Shown: piece by piece, positions 9,350 through 20,304 of the stretch
Layout: the number at the start of each line of letters is the position of its first letter
Numbering within the stretch: the first letter of the stretch is position 1
DNA from: Chloranthus sessilifolius
Lineage: Eukaryota; Streptophyta; Magnoliopsida; Chloranthales; Chloranthaceae
Length of the DNA stretch: 64,000 bases
Reading direction: 5' to 3'
Assembly: GCA_021018995.1 (NCBI GenBank)
Contig: CM037593.1
Coordinates: 42,979,810-43,043,809 of the forward strand
Notes under the pieces: generated by a model
Told to the model about the DNA's origin: nothing
The model's database searches: none
What the model saw: only the letters and a program-made list of their open reading frames with translations
Translations under genes and position numbers: made by a program

Positions 9350-10452
9350 TAGTCAACGATACTTCCTTTCATTTCAGCGATCCGAGCATGGCGATTACTT
9401 GATGAGGGTGCTCAAGGGTATCTGCCGTTCATCCAAAGTCATGAACAAGAAGAAAAGAAAGTTTCACTTTTAGATGTGTCGATTGCCTATGAATTCCCTG
9501 ATGTCTTCCATGATGAGTTGCCAAGATTACCGCCTGACAAGGAAGTGGATTTCGCCATTGATTTAGCCCTAGGTATCGAGCCAATATCAAAGGCGCCGTA
9601 TTGAATGGCACCTGCGGAATTGAAAGAACTCAAGAAGCAGTTATAAAAGCTTCTAGACAAAGGGTTTATCAGACCACGTGTGTCTCCCTTGGGCACACTG
9701 GTATTATTCGTGAAGAAAGATGGGTCAATGCGTCTTTGCATTGACTATTGTCAATTAAATAAACTGACGATTAAGAATCATTATCCGCTCCCCAGAATCG
9801 ACGATCTCTTCGATCAGTTACAAGGAGCACGATGGTTTTTAAAGATTAACTTACGATCGGGGTATAATCAGATGGAAGTAAAAGCTAACGATATTTCAAT
9901 GACAGCCTTTCGAACACGATATGGTCATTACTAGTTTCTTGTCATGCCCTTTGGGTTGACCAATGCTCCTACATCCTTTATGGACTTGATGAATTGAGTC
10001 TTCAAGTCTTACTTAGATCAGTGTATCATAGTATTCATCGACGATATTCTCATCTACTCAAAGACGAGAGCAGAGTATGAAGATCATCTATATTTTGCTT
10101 TACAGACATTTAGAGATTTTCAATTGTATGTGAAATTTAGTAAATGTGACTTTTGGTTGAATCAAGTTAGTTTTCTGGGGCATGTCATTTCCGAAGCGAG
10201 TATTACCATAGATCCTGCTAAGATAGAGGTTGTAGTGCAATGAAAGCAACCACAATCGGGATCCAAAGTTTTCTAGGTCTCGCAGGGTATTATCGACATT
10301 TTGTTGAAGGGTTTTCAAAGCTTGTTGGACCACTCACACAGCTCACTTAAACGAATGTCAAATTTGAGTGGAAAGAGGCATGTGAGCAGAGCCTCCAGGA
10401 GTTAAAATGAAGACTCACTTATGCACCAGTTCTCGCAATACCATCAGGCAGT
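9350..10452 (+). pseudogene. Reverse transcriptase, element B (many stops)
   Basis: RT blocks in order: [69 protein letters not shown], the catalytic [11 protein letters not shown] at about 10040, FLGHVISEASITIDPAKIE and FLGLAGYYRHFVEGFSKL. At least seven in-frame stops lie between 9602 and 10410, for example after ISKAPY, YGHY and VVQ. Most are explained by single C-to-T or G-to-A changes (CGA to TGA, CAA to TAA, TGG to TGA). The YVDD-equivalent FIDD is intact. Non-functional. Confidence 0.85.
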
Positions 10453-10818
10453 GGTGGTTTTGTGGTATTCAGTGATGCCTCATACAATGGGTTAGCTTGT
10501 GTATTGAATCAAAGGGAACGTGTGATTGCATATGGTTCCCGACAGTTAAAAGATCACAAGAAGAACTACCCCACTCATGACCTAGAGTTAGCAGCGGTCA
10601 TTTTTGTATTAAAAATTAGGAGGCACTACCTGTATGGTGAAACCTTTGAGATTTTTACTGATCACAAAAGTCTCAAGTATCTTTTTACCCAGAAAGAGTT
10701 GAATATGAGGCAGAGAAGATGGATGGAGTTCTTGAAGGACTATGACTGTTCTATCCAGTACCATCCCGACAAAGCTAATGTAATTATTATTGTGCTTATT
10801 CAGAAGTCATCCGCTTAG
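10453..10818 (+). pseudogene. RNase H, element B
   Basis: Ty3-type RNase H, which degrades RNA in the RNA-DNA hybrid. Visible blocks are [17 protein letters not shown] (first catalytic Asp), [19 protein letters not shown] (catalytic Glu), [18 protein letters not shown] (second Asp) and [18 protein letters not shown], followed by a degraded ADALS region and a stop at 10816-10818. It is open from 10462, better preserved than RT. It sits between RT and integrase as usual. Confidence 0.8.
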
Positions 10819-12443
10819 CTATCCCATCTTGTGACACTATTACAGAGATGGAAGTTACTCAATGACATAGTATCATCCAGTGCTACTATTAGGGCGACAA
10901 CAACTGGAGGTTTGCTTGCTACAATTATGATCCAATCCACACTCTTCGATAGGATCAGAGAACTCCAGATGCATGATACAGAGCTTATTGCCATCAGACA
11001 GGGAGTACTCAGTGAGCTCCAGCCAGACTTTTCGATTAAGGATAATAGGTTCTTATTATTTCGAGATCGAGTATGTGTACCGAATGATAGTACTTTGCGT
11101 CACGAAATTTTTGACGAAGCTCACAAGTCAGCTTATGTCATTCATCCTGGTAACATAAAAATGTATCAGGACTTAAGGAAGACATTTTGGTGGAGTGGCT
11201 TGAAGCGAGAAGTGGCGGAACATATTGTGAAATGTTTGATCTGTCAGTAAGTAAAGGTCAAACACAAGCATCCCGCTAGTCTGTTACAGCCATTTCCCAT
11301 ACCAGAGTGGAAATGAGAGAAATTTCCATGGATTTTATCCTTGGCTTACCACATACGCAGAAGGGTTTCAGCGCAATTTGGGTGATCATTGATCGTCTCA
11401 CCAAATCAGCACATTTCTTACCCTAGAGTATTCGATATACGACATCAATGTTGGTCGATGTCTACCTGAGAGAGATAGTCCGACTACATGGGATACCAGT
11501 GAGTATCGTGTCAGCTCGCGATCCGTTATATACCTCCCGATTCTGACGGAGTTTTCTGGAAGGAATGGGTACGTTAGAATTCAGTTATGCATTTCATCCT
11601 CAGAATGATGGACTGACGAAAAGGGTAAATCAGGTAATAAAAGACATGTTAAGGGCTTGTATGCTAGATTTCCAAGGAACATGGGATAAGCACTTACCTC
11701 TGATCAAATTCGCATACAATAACAACTTCCAGTCGAGCATCGACATGGCACCATTCGAAGCACTGTATGGACGCCGATGTAAATCTTTGATTAACTAGGA
11801 AGAAGCTGGTGAACGTCTTATTTTGGGCCCTGACTTGATAGAAAGTACCAATACGGTTGTACACGTCATTCATGAGCAACTGAAGAGTGGCCAGAGTTAG
11901 CAGAAGAGTTATGCAGATCTCAAACGAATTAATATTGATTTTCAGGTAATGAAACACACCTATTTGTATAATTGATATAGGAATTAAATTATAATTATTA
12001 TATTTCTAACATCTGTATGATAGATTGGCGATCATGTATTTATTAAAATATCTCCGACAAAGGGCGTGATGCGATTTGGGAAACGAGGGAAGTTAAGTCC
12101 TCGCTACGTCGAACCATTTCAAGTCTTGGGCAGAGTTAGTGAGGTGGCATATCGAGTTGCGTTACCTCCACACTTATCCAACATACACGACGTATTCCAC
12201 ATGTCTATGCTGAGGAAGTATATCAGTGATCCAACACATGTGTTGGATTATCAACCACTCGATGTCCAGGAAGATTTGACACTGACCGAAGAGCCAGCTT
12301 AGATTTTGGATGGCAAAGACCAAATCTTGAGAATAAAATGTATTCCACTCGTATTGGTCCAATGGAAGAATCACGGTTCTCATGAGGCTACCTGGGAACG
12401 CAAAGCTAATATTCGCAGTCAGTATCCCCATTTATTTCCTTGA
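10819..12443 (+). pseudogene. Integrase with chromodomain, element B (stops, frameshift, one intron)
   Basis: The HHCC zinc region (HKSAYVIHPGNIKMYQ, CLICQ) is followed by a TAA and a damaged catalytic core. The frame shifts near 11300-11560, after which FHPQNDGLTKRVNQVIKDML and FAYNNNFQSSIDMAPFEALY are readable. The C-terminal part (MRFGKRGKLSPRYVEPFQVL) and the chromodomain (VLVQWKNHGSHEATWERKA) end at 12443. In FHPQNDGLTKRVNQ the usual catalytic Glu (QTER) is replaced by Lys. A 78-bp AT-rich GT-AG segment (11946-12023) interrupts the post-core region exactly between codons; element A has no gap there. An in-frame TAG precedes the chromodomain. Confidence 0.8.
11946..12023 (+). other. Candidate spliceosomal intron in the integrase of element B
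   Basis: GTAATG to GATAG, 78 bp, strongly AT-rich, at phase 0 after GAT TTT CAG. Removal joins DFQ to IGDHVFIKIS, matching the continuous DFKVGEHVFVKVS of element A. Unspliced reading stops within the segment. Boundaries come from the A/B protein comparison and the GT-AG rule. Confidence 0.6.
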
Positions 12444-12765
12444 GTTAAATCGTTTATTGAATTTATTAGAATAACTTACTACATATGAGATATATAAAAG
12501 TTTCGTATGCATTGCCTGTATAATTATATATAAATTAGAAGTAGAGAAATAGATGGATATTAGATTTTGATGCACTATATACCGGCACATGATACTGCAC
12601 ATGATTCAGTTTACTTTATATTATTCTAAATCTGTTATATATTTATTTTATTATTCATTATTACCTAGTCGTGTTTACCCTATATTATAATGGGATATGC
12701 CTTCAAAATATAACCGAATCTTATCTCACTTCCCCACCTTTTATTTTCAATGACGAAAATCCCTT
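12444..12765 (+). other. 3' untranslated region of element B
   Basis: AT-rich sequence between the chromodomain stop and the polypurine tract. I see no ORF or structure of note. Confidence 0.6.
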
Positions 12766-12778
12766 AAGTAGGGGAGAA
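12766..12778 (+). other. Polypurine tract, element B
   Basis: AAGTAGGGGAGAA directly precedes the LTR start TGTTACAGC. This is the plus-strand priming site and fixes the 3' LTR start. Confidence 0.75.
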
Positions 12779-13173
12779 TGTTACAGCTGCCACATTTTTA
12801 TCCTGACAACATCGGGTATAGCCTCAGTAGGGTCAGGCTTGTGCCAAAAATGTGACACAAAGAACTGACTTGGAATTTTGATGATGACTGTTAAATAGTG
12901 GAGCCTTAGTGGCCCAATATTAGAAACAACGGGTGATCATAGGTTTGGTAGGAAGTAAAATATTTGGAGCCCTCCTAAGGATGAAAATTTGTCTAACACA
13001 ATTTTAAATAATTCATAGGACCGCTAGGCACTGAGGGGTGTCAATCCTTTGACCCAATATCCAGTAGTGCATGGAGAAAAATACCAGCCAAGGCCTGAAG
13101 GCCTTGCCTCGGCAACTAAGGCAAGTGAAATCAGTTGCTGCAGCACCTAAGGCAAGCAAGTGTGGTTGCCTCT
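12779..13173 (+). repeat. 3' LTR of element B, first part (up to element C insertion)
   Basis: Starts TGTTACAGCTGCC after the polypurine tract and is cut at 13173 by element C. Near 13080-13160 it carries the first copies of the CTTGCC-GGCAAG word family (for example CTTGCCTCGGCAA at 13103-13115) that resumes beyond C. Confidence 0.7.
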
Positions 13174-13772
13174 TGTGCAACCATGGGAATTGGGACGATC
13201 CCGTCACGACTATGCGCTCTCTAATGATAAAATATATATAGTCACCACCCGGAGCTTTCGGTGTCCCGGGATACCTAGTTCATTTTTATGAGCACCGAAG
13301 TGCTAAAAATATGACTCTGAATCCGGTCCACACCAAAGGTTCTTGGGTAGAGGCTTCGGTTATCGATCGGTAAGGTTTTAGGCACCCGATCAACCCGCTT
13401 AGCGCGGTCTCTACTAATGGCCAAAAATAAAATAAAGTAAAGGAAAAGAAAATAGTTTCCTCTTGCCCAAAAGGGCCTCCAATCCTATTTGTGCCCCTCC
13501 GTTCCTACTGAAAATTCGGTCGCACAACTGCACAAATGAAAGGGTAGGAAATGCCAGTTATGGTGCTCCCCTCCTCCTTATTGCCTGGGAAGGTTAGGTT
13601 AGGGTTTGAAAAGGGTTCTAAGGGTCAGGGTTGGTTTCTAAATATTCGAGGTAGGTTCCTAAGGGGTCTAGGGTGATTCCTAAGGGTTCCACACATGCCA
13701 TCAAAAGCTCAAAATTGTGCCTCTCTCGAAATGTGTTTCGATCGGGCCTTCGGCCAAATTTGGGTGTCTACA
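13174..13772 (-). repeat. 3' LTR of element C, internally deleted (599 bp)
   Basis: Begins TGTGCAACC and ends GTGTCTACA, colinear with both ends of the 1,671-bp LTR at 33776-35446. It lacks about 1.07 kb (corresponding to roughly 34160-35215), which removes the TATA box and the palindrome array. The breakpoint lies near 13555 (AATGCCAGTTATGGTGC). Confidence 0.85.
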
Positions 13773-13789
13773 GATGCCCCTCTTTGGTA
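13773..13789 (-). other. Polypurine tract, element C
   Basis: On the minus strand this reads CCAAAGAGGGGCATC, directly before the LTR start TGTAGACACCC. Confirms the minus-strand orientation of C. Confidence 0.65.
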
Positions 13790-15633
13790 TCCGATCACTA
13801 GTGATTGTATGCCAAAGAAAAGAGACATCCGAAGAGGCCCAAGGCATTACTGGCGGGTCCCCTGCATTCAGAACGAACTTCAAACATCAGGTGAGTAACA
13901 TGGTGAGAAAATGAAAGCCCTGGAGTGCCAGGCTAATCATTCGTTTCTCGAGGTAATCAGTTCCCAAGCGCTTAGTGACATTACTAGGCATAATCGAGGT
14001 GGAATGAGTTACGAAAGCCCAATAGCTGGGAAAAATATTCTCCTCTCGAGTTGTGAAAGCCCGTTAATCAGGAAAAATGTCCACTTCTCGAGATGATTTG
14101 AAGGTTATTGATGTTCGAGATTTTTTCTGAATACAACAGTTTCGTAAGTAAGAGGGGTGATCGACCCACATTCAAAGATAGGCGCGAAGTAAACATACGC
14201 AAGGCTCCACAGTTTGCGTCTAATCCTACAAGGCATTCGATGACCTCATTGGATTATTTGCGGGTGCCCCTACTGAAAGCAGGGTTCAAGATTTTTGGGC
14301 GAACCCATCGATCCCAAAGTTTATTTAGCATGACTGCTCGAGCAAAGTGAATAGATGTTACCACACTTTTTGGGAGTACGTGTTATTTTTCTGAAAGCCT
14401 GCCTCAACTCAGCATGGCCTAGAGTATCCAATTTCGACTCCTTTGAATAGGTCCAGCTCAATATTGGGCGCCTCCCCACAAAAAGGGGGGGCATCCAATC
14501 CGGGCCTCTGTTGACAATGATCATAATTATCAATTAACTATACATAACCATGCACCCATCGGGGGCAATAAGCAACAACAAAGGTGATGGAAGCCCCAAC
14601 CCGGACCCGCCCAAATACAATTTACGAGGACAAACGACCATCATACGGATACCCAGACGCATGGCGTACACTTTACAGGGATACCACTACCGAAAAGGTT
14701 TTAAGCCTGCAAAAAAATAAAAGGGAAATGAACCCTTCCGAATGCATGGTTGCACATAGTTCGTAATCTCATTCTTAACAGGTTGGTTTCAACCAATGAT
14801 TGACCTTTTTCAATGAAGAATCTGAAGCTTAAGACGCTTAAGTTCATGTGAGTCTAAAACGAAGCGCTCGTCGTAAAGATTTAGCAGTGGAGTTGACTCG
14901 ATCGAAACATTGATTGTTTGTCCGAGACCGACACCGTTGCTCCTGCCATAAGGCAGGATCCAAAGATCCGAGGCGAACCTCCGACTCAGGACCTTAATGT
15001 GGCACAGCTGCATTGCTGATAAAATATTAACATTTTACCGCTTTATGCTTGCACGCTCTGTGGGGAGTTCAAATCTGTTTTTGATTTTTCTATCATTTTA
15101 TGCGATTTTTTTTTTTAATTTTCCAACTGTTATTTTATGGGATTTTTTGAGTTTTTCAACTGTTATTTTATGGGATTTTTTTGAATTTTGAAGCTACTAT
15201 CTTATGTGAATTTTTTGGCATTTTGGAGTTATTATTTTATGTGCATTTTTTAGAATTTTGGAGTTAATATTTTATGTGAATTTTTTGGAATTTTGTAGTT
15301 ATCATTTTATGTGAATTTTTTAGATTTTTATGTGAACTTTTTTGAATTTTATGTGGATTTTTTGGAATTTTATGTGGATTTGTCTCGTGAATATTTTCGG
15401 CTTCTCTGTGGGGATTATATTTTTTAGATTTTCCTGGTGTGTAGGACCGGGGTGCTCGTTGACCTCGGCCTGTCCTTATTTTAGCACGGCTTTCTTGGCA
15501 AGTCGAAGGATGACCGAAATGCCTCCTTGGGAGCCCGTGCATCTGTCAGAAGTGATAGAACAAACAAACAAAAGGAAGTGGAGGGGCGGTCTTCCCATCT
15601 GGCCTGTACCAGGCCCAAAACCCGGCCTGAGTG
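13790..15633. other. Noncoding 3' region of element C
   Basis: No convincing gene. It contains three loose direct repeats of GAAAGCCC-N-AGG/GGGAAAAAT (13913-14090), and at about 15100-15390 a run of degenerate 30-35-bp repeats built on TTTTATGTGAATTTTTTGGAATTTTGG. The ORFs here are short and unlike known proteins. Confidence 0.6.
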
Positions 15634-15756
15634 CCTGGCGCAACTATTAGTTGCGTCAGGCCACTATGGGCCCAAAGATAGCCTGACACAACTATTAGTT
15701 GCGCCAAGCTAAAGGAGGGTGAAAACTTGCCTGGCGCAACTATTAGTTGCACTAGG
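15634..15756. repeat. Element C palindrome array 1 (upstream of PMD gene)
   Basis: Three copies of a 27-bp dyad at 15634-15660, 15682-15708 and 15730-15756, with starts 48 bp apart. Each has arms CCTGGCGCAACTA and its reverse complement around a single central T; the copies differ at one to four positions. A weak TATA-like TCTTTAAAACC follows at about 15828 and the PMD gene begins about 1.4 kb downstream. Confidence 0.9.
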
Positions 15757-16974
15757 TTTGGCTGGGAGATTTAAACAGCCCGGACCCGGGCTGTGGGGCA
15801 TCATTTCAAATTTTTCCCCCTCTTCCTCTTTAAAACCAAAAACCTCTCCCCCCTTAGGGATCCTTTACATTGCCTTTACACATGCCCCATTGTTGTTACT
15901 TTGCTTGTGGATCGATCACGGGCTTACGCTAGACCAAAGACCCCTTCTTCTTCATAAGGTAATCATTTAAAACTCTTTTTTCTTTATTTTTCTTGATTTT
16001 TCATGCAAATATGATCATGATCTTGCATTTCTAGATGACAAATGGTTTATTTTCGTTGTAAGCATGTTGACTGATGATGTGTGAAAGAATAATGCCTTAG
16101 TTTTGTGGTTTTATGGGTTTTATTGGTGCATAATATATATATATATATTATTTGTGCATAGAAAAGGGGTTTTATTTTTGTTTGTTTTTTTTGTTTTTAT
16201 CTTAAATGCAAGGCCAAGATTTTATATATTATTTTGAAAACTAGTTAGGAGAAAGGGAATTTTTAGTTTTCTTTCTCTCTTTTTTTTTGAAAGACTAATT
16301 AAGAGAATGATGATTTTTTCGTTCCTATATACATTGAGAATTAATCAAGGAGAATGCTTTTCTTTTTTTTCGATCTCTTTTTCTTTTCTTCAATTCATTA
16401 AGGAAAAGGATTCTACCTTTGATATATATATATTTTTGGTTTTAGTTCTTTTTTTTTGTAAAAGAACGATTTTCCTTTTTGATTCTATGGTCACAAAAGG
16501 AGGGATTTTTTTTTAAAGGAAATTTTTTTTGATTTTATGGACCATGATGAAAAGGTTTTTTTTTGTTTTTAACCTTTGTTTTTCATAAAGGAAGGATTTT
16601 TTTTTTATTTCCTTTTTGACAATGAAAGGATTCTTTTTGTGTTTTTATGATTTTATGAAATTGTTGTTGTTGTTTTTTTTTGTTTTTAGTTTTTCTAAAC
16701 GAAAGGACTTCTTCTTTTCTTTTTTTTTTAGTAAACAATAAGACTTCCTTTTTTTTTCTCTCTTTCTTTTTTTTTTTTGTTATTTTTTTAAAAAAAAAAC
16801 ATAAAAGAAGGGCTCTTTAATTTTGATGATGATTTTTTTTTATTTCAACTAGCTTTTATTTTTAAACATAGAAGAAAAGGGAGATTTATTTTATTTTACT
16901 TTATCTTTTTTTAGGATGGAAAGGAAGGAATTTTTTTGCAATTTCAATCTAAAAAGAAAGGATTTATTCATTTT

Positions 16975-17023
<49 letters not shown>

Positions 17024-17150
17024 TGTGTGCATCTTTATTTTGACAATGAGCAGAAAGAGGATGAGCACACTTACCTTCCCTTAATGTTGTGCACATAAAT
17101 GGTTCCTCTGTCACTGATCTGCTTTGATGTGGCTGTTTTGTTGCCCTAGC
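15757..17150. other. T-rich leader region of the PMD gene with (TA)n microsatellite
   Basis: Runs of T interrupted by AAGGA-type words fill 16160-16920, and a (TA)n tract lies at about 16978-17018. No coding signal. It could be a long leader or first intron of the downstream gene; CCTAG/C just before the ATG at 17151 is acceptor-like. Confidence 0.55.
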
Positions 17151-19595
17151 ATGTCGGGCGGTGATGAGCACATTCCCGAGGAGGGGCAGGAGGAGGGACC
17201 TGAGATAGTGCATGGTCCACGGGGAGAGCAGTTCCTCTGGGTGGAGCGGAGAGCAGGCCCATGGCTCGAGATGCAGGGTGAGGCCACCTAGGTCGGCCTC
17301 CTCCATCAGCAACACACCCATATCTCAAATTTCGGAATAGCGGGTAAGGTAAAAGATAGGTTCAGTTTCTTTCCTTTGTGTAATTTTTTTTTCTTTACCT
17401 CTGCCATCTGATGTGTATTTCTTTGGGTGCAGGAGCTGCCCAACATTGTGTTCCATGGGGGGTGGCTCGATTTCCATGAGTTCTACCTTTATGTCCCCCC
17501 TGTGGTGAAAGTCTTATTGGAGCAGGTGGGCTTTGGGGAGTTCTTGTCCTGCCCTGCCATGAGGGCTGATGCCGCCTATCTGAAGGCCCTTATCAAGAGG
17601 TTTTATCCCGAGACCATGACATTCCACATGCCGTATGCCGAGCTAACACTGGCGCCCATTGATTGGGCCATGATTACTAGCATTAGGATAGGGGGAGTCC
17701 CGATATCTACTTTGGCGATAGCGAGCCGGGAGGACATTATTCGATTGATCGGGGCCTATCCTCCTCATGGGCAGACCCATGGCCCAGAGGTCAAGATGTC
17801 CTGGCTGACCTCCCTCTTTTCTGTTGATGCGTTGGTGGACCTGGGCCAGCCAGATTGGGTGCTTTACATCGCGTCAGAGCGGGCGATCATTTTAGCTCGC
17901 ATCACCCTCCTACTCCTGCTGGGCAAGACCCTTTTTACAAATGCCGGTGGGGGACGAGTCAGCCTGGCCTTGTTGAGCGTGATGGATAATTGGGGCGACA
18001 TTCCCAGGCATGACTAGGGAGGGGCGGGATACGCCTCGCTGATGTACAACTTATCCCGGGTTACGAAGGAAGACTCGAAGTATGCCGCGGTATTTTGGGC
18101 CTTCCTGGAGGTAATTCCTCACCCCTTTGCTTTTGCTATCACTATCATCCATTCATCATCATTTTTTTTTTTTTACTGATCCATTTATGTTACTGACCTG
18201 CTCTTGTGCCATGCCCCTTTTTCAAGTATGGGGATATCACCACTTTCACCGTGGGCGCCCGCTCCTTTTCTCGGAGGTGCTCACCTATCCCCTCCTCAGC
18301 AACTGGCATCAAGCCCGATGCCGCGACGTGGGCCTAAAGCACCTGGAAATGGGCCTAAGGTCCCAGCTTGATTTGATGGTGCCTGAGCAGGTGATAACCT
18401 TTCACCCTTTGTTTACTTTCAGCTTGGACATTTCTTTTGATTGAGGTGTTGCTTACCTGGTCTCTCTCTCGCCTTTTGATTTTGAGTATATCCTCCCCGA
18501 TCCGTACCTGGCATCCCCCTTCTGGGATCGAGCAGCCGTGGGTGCCTCCCGCCTATTCAATAATTGCTGCGTCGTCTTCTTCTATGGAGCGTGGGCCAGA
18601 TGCTACTATTTGGGGGAGCGAGTGGTGCACCAGTTTCAGGGCTACTATGCCATACCCGTCGACCCCCCGACTGACGTTTGGAGTCCTGCTAGTAGTATTG
18701 AGGAGCTAACTGCGGCTTTCTTCAACAATAGGTTCCCCATTCACGCACTTCATGTGCCTGGGGATTATCATGCCTGCCCTACGGGTTCATCCTACCATGT
18801 TTTATCCCTAGTGCTAATTTCCTTGCGTTCGGGAGCCCACTTGGTCAGGTAACCTCTTCTCAACTTGGGTTAGTTTCTCTTTCACTTTTACTCCGCCTTG
18901 GTCTTATCTGAATAGATTCTTGTCCGTTCTGATTTGCTGTGGGATGGTGACGGTGAAGGTGGGTCGAGCGTTAGCGACATGTCGTGGTAGATCCTCTCGT
19001 CTTTGATCCTTCTGGTGCGGCGAGCGAGGGTTCATCAAGTGCTGGTTCGTCGGGTACCTCTCAGGCGGGTGTCCCTGGTAGTGGTCCGTCTGTAGCCTAC
19101 AGGACCTTTCTGCATCTTGACGATGGCTTCCTCTCAGACCTATGTCCTGACGTAGATTGACAGGCACGACTCTTTGCCGAGGCAGCCCGTGTTCCTCCTC
19201 CTGAGGTGGTCCCTAGGGTAAATTTTCTTATGAGCCACTTCTCCTTTATTTTAGTTTCCTTATGCACAGGCTTTCAGGGTTGTTCTGACAACTGAGCAAT
19301 GTATCGCAGGACTTCAACTCGGCCATGGAATATGTGGAGTACCATCGTCATCTGGCAGAGCTTCGAGAGGTGGAGACGGTGAGTACTTGGCTGCTCGACT
19401 CCTCTCATTCTTTTCATTATCGTTGGCCCTTTGACTGATCTTGTCCTCGACTATGTCTTGCAGCGTGCCCGGGCTAAGGAGTCGCGTTCCCTGCTCAGTA
19501 GGATTTCGCAGGCGTGCTCTAGAGTGGGGGACATGAGGACTTATCAGAGCTCCTCTTGCCATCGCAAGAAGTTCAAGGGGGCGAGCAAGGAATAG
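17151..19595 (+). pseudogene. Plant mobile domain (PMD) gene, multi-exon, antisense in element C
   Basis: A gene of about seven exons runs opposite to the retroelement. Proposed exons: 17151-17343, 17433-18111, 18227-18390, 18487-18848, one ending about 19219, 19310-19378 and 19464-19595, separated by GT-AG introns (89 bp for the first). Exon 2 has FYPETMTFHMPYAELTLAPI, exon 3 has WGYHHFHRGRPLL, and exon 4 has YLASPFWDRAAVG with GERVVHQFQGYYAIPVDPP; these match the successive blocks of the PMD family (MAIN/MAIL1 and transposon-borne relatives). The last exons encode an Asp/Ser/Gly-rich then basic tail. Exon 1 and exon 2 each carry a TAG; the exon 2 one (18015-18017, HD-stop-GGAGYA) fits TGG to TAG. 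A one-base phase mismatch separates exons 2 and 3. Role unknown. An element C palindrome array lies upstream. Confidence 0.7.
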
Positions 19596-19970
19596 GCTAT
19601 TAGTTTCCTTCAGCAATTTTTTTTGAATTGAATTTATTTTGGATCTGTTTTTAAACAATTTGGAGAATGGTTGGTGTGGTAAACAAAATTGATTTTTATT
19701 ATCATTTGCAATATGGTCTTGCTTTGATATTATGCCTCAATTGCTTGGTATCAAATCTGTTTCTCTGCAGGATGTGCCTGCTCAATGCCCCATTTTTTGA
19801 AAGTGGCCCTTTGGGTCGCATGCCTCAATGTAGGCCCAATCCTGCACATGGCAAAGTAATTCTCAAACCATCAATGGTCGGAAGTGCAAATATATGTGAA
19901 ACCAACAAAAAGGGCAGAAGTCCCCTCCTCAGTTCGGTCTTGAGATGGCTGTAGAGGGGGGGATTTTAGT
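19596..19970. other. Intergenic spacer between PMD gene and second palindrome array
   Basis: No coding signal found; AT-rich at first, then ordinary sequence. It probably holds the PMD polyadenylation region and the distal promoter of the next gene. Confidence 0.5.
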
Positions 19971-20139
19971 CTGGCGCAACTAATAGTTGCACTAGTCTAA
20001 AATACCAGGGAAATTACACTGGCGTAACTAATAGTTGCGCCAAGCCAAACTGGGGAAGCAATGCACTGGCACAACAATTAGTTGCGCCAGGCCAAATTAG
20101 GGAAAGAAATGCACTGGCGCAACTATTAGTTGCGCCAGG
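19971..20139. repeat. Element C palindrome array 2 (upstream of DUF7745-type gene)
   Basis: Four copies of the element C dyad at 19971-19995, 20017-20044, 20064-20091 and 20112-20139, spaced about 47 bp. The last is nearly perfect. A TATA-like TTATATG lies at 20163-20169, 25 bp after the array, and the ATG is at 20305. Confidence 0.9.
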
Positions 20140-20304
20140 TTTGACCTGGGGGCAGTGGGGCCTTATATGCCCGAGTTGGCCCAGAAATTATTTCTTTTTT
20201 GTTTGACTTGGCTCCTTTGACCGACCTCTTTTTCTCTTATTTTTCCAAGGCGGGTCCATCACCCTACATTGATTCTTATATTTCCAAAAGATCCTTGTGC
20301 ATTC

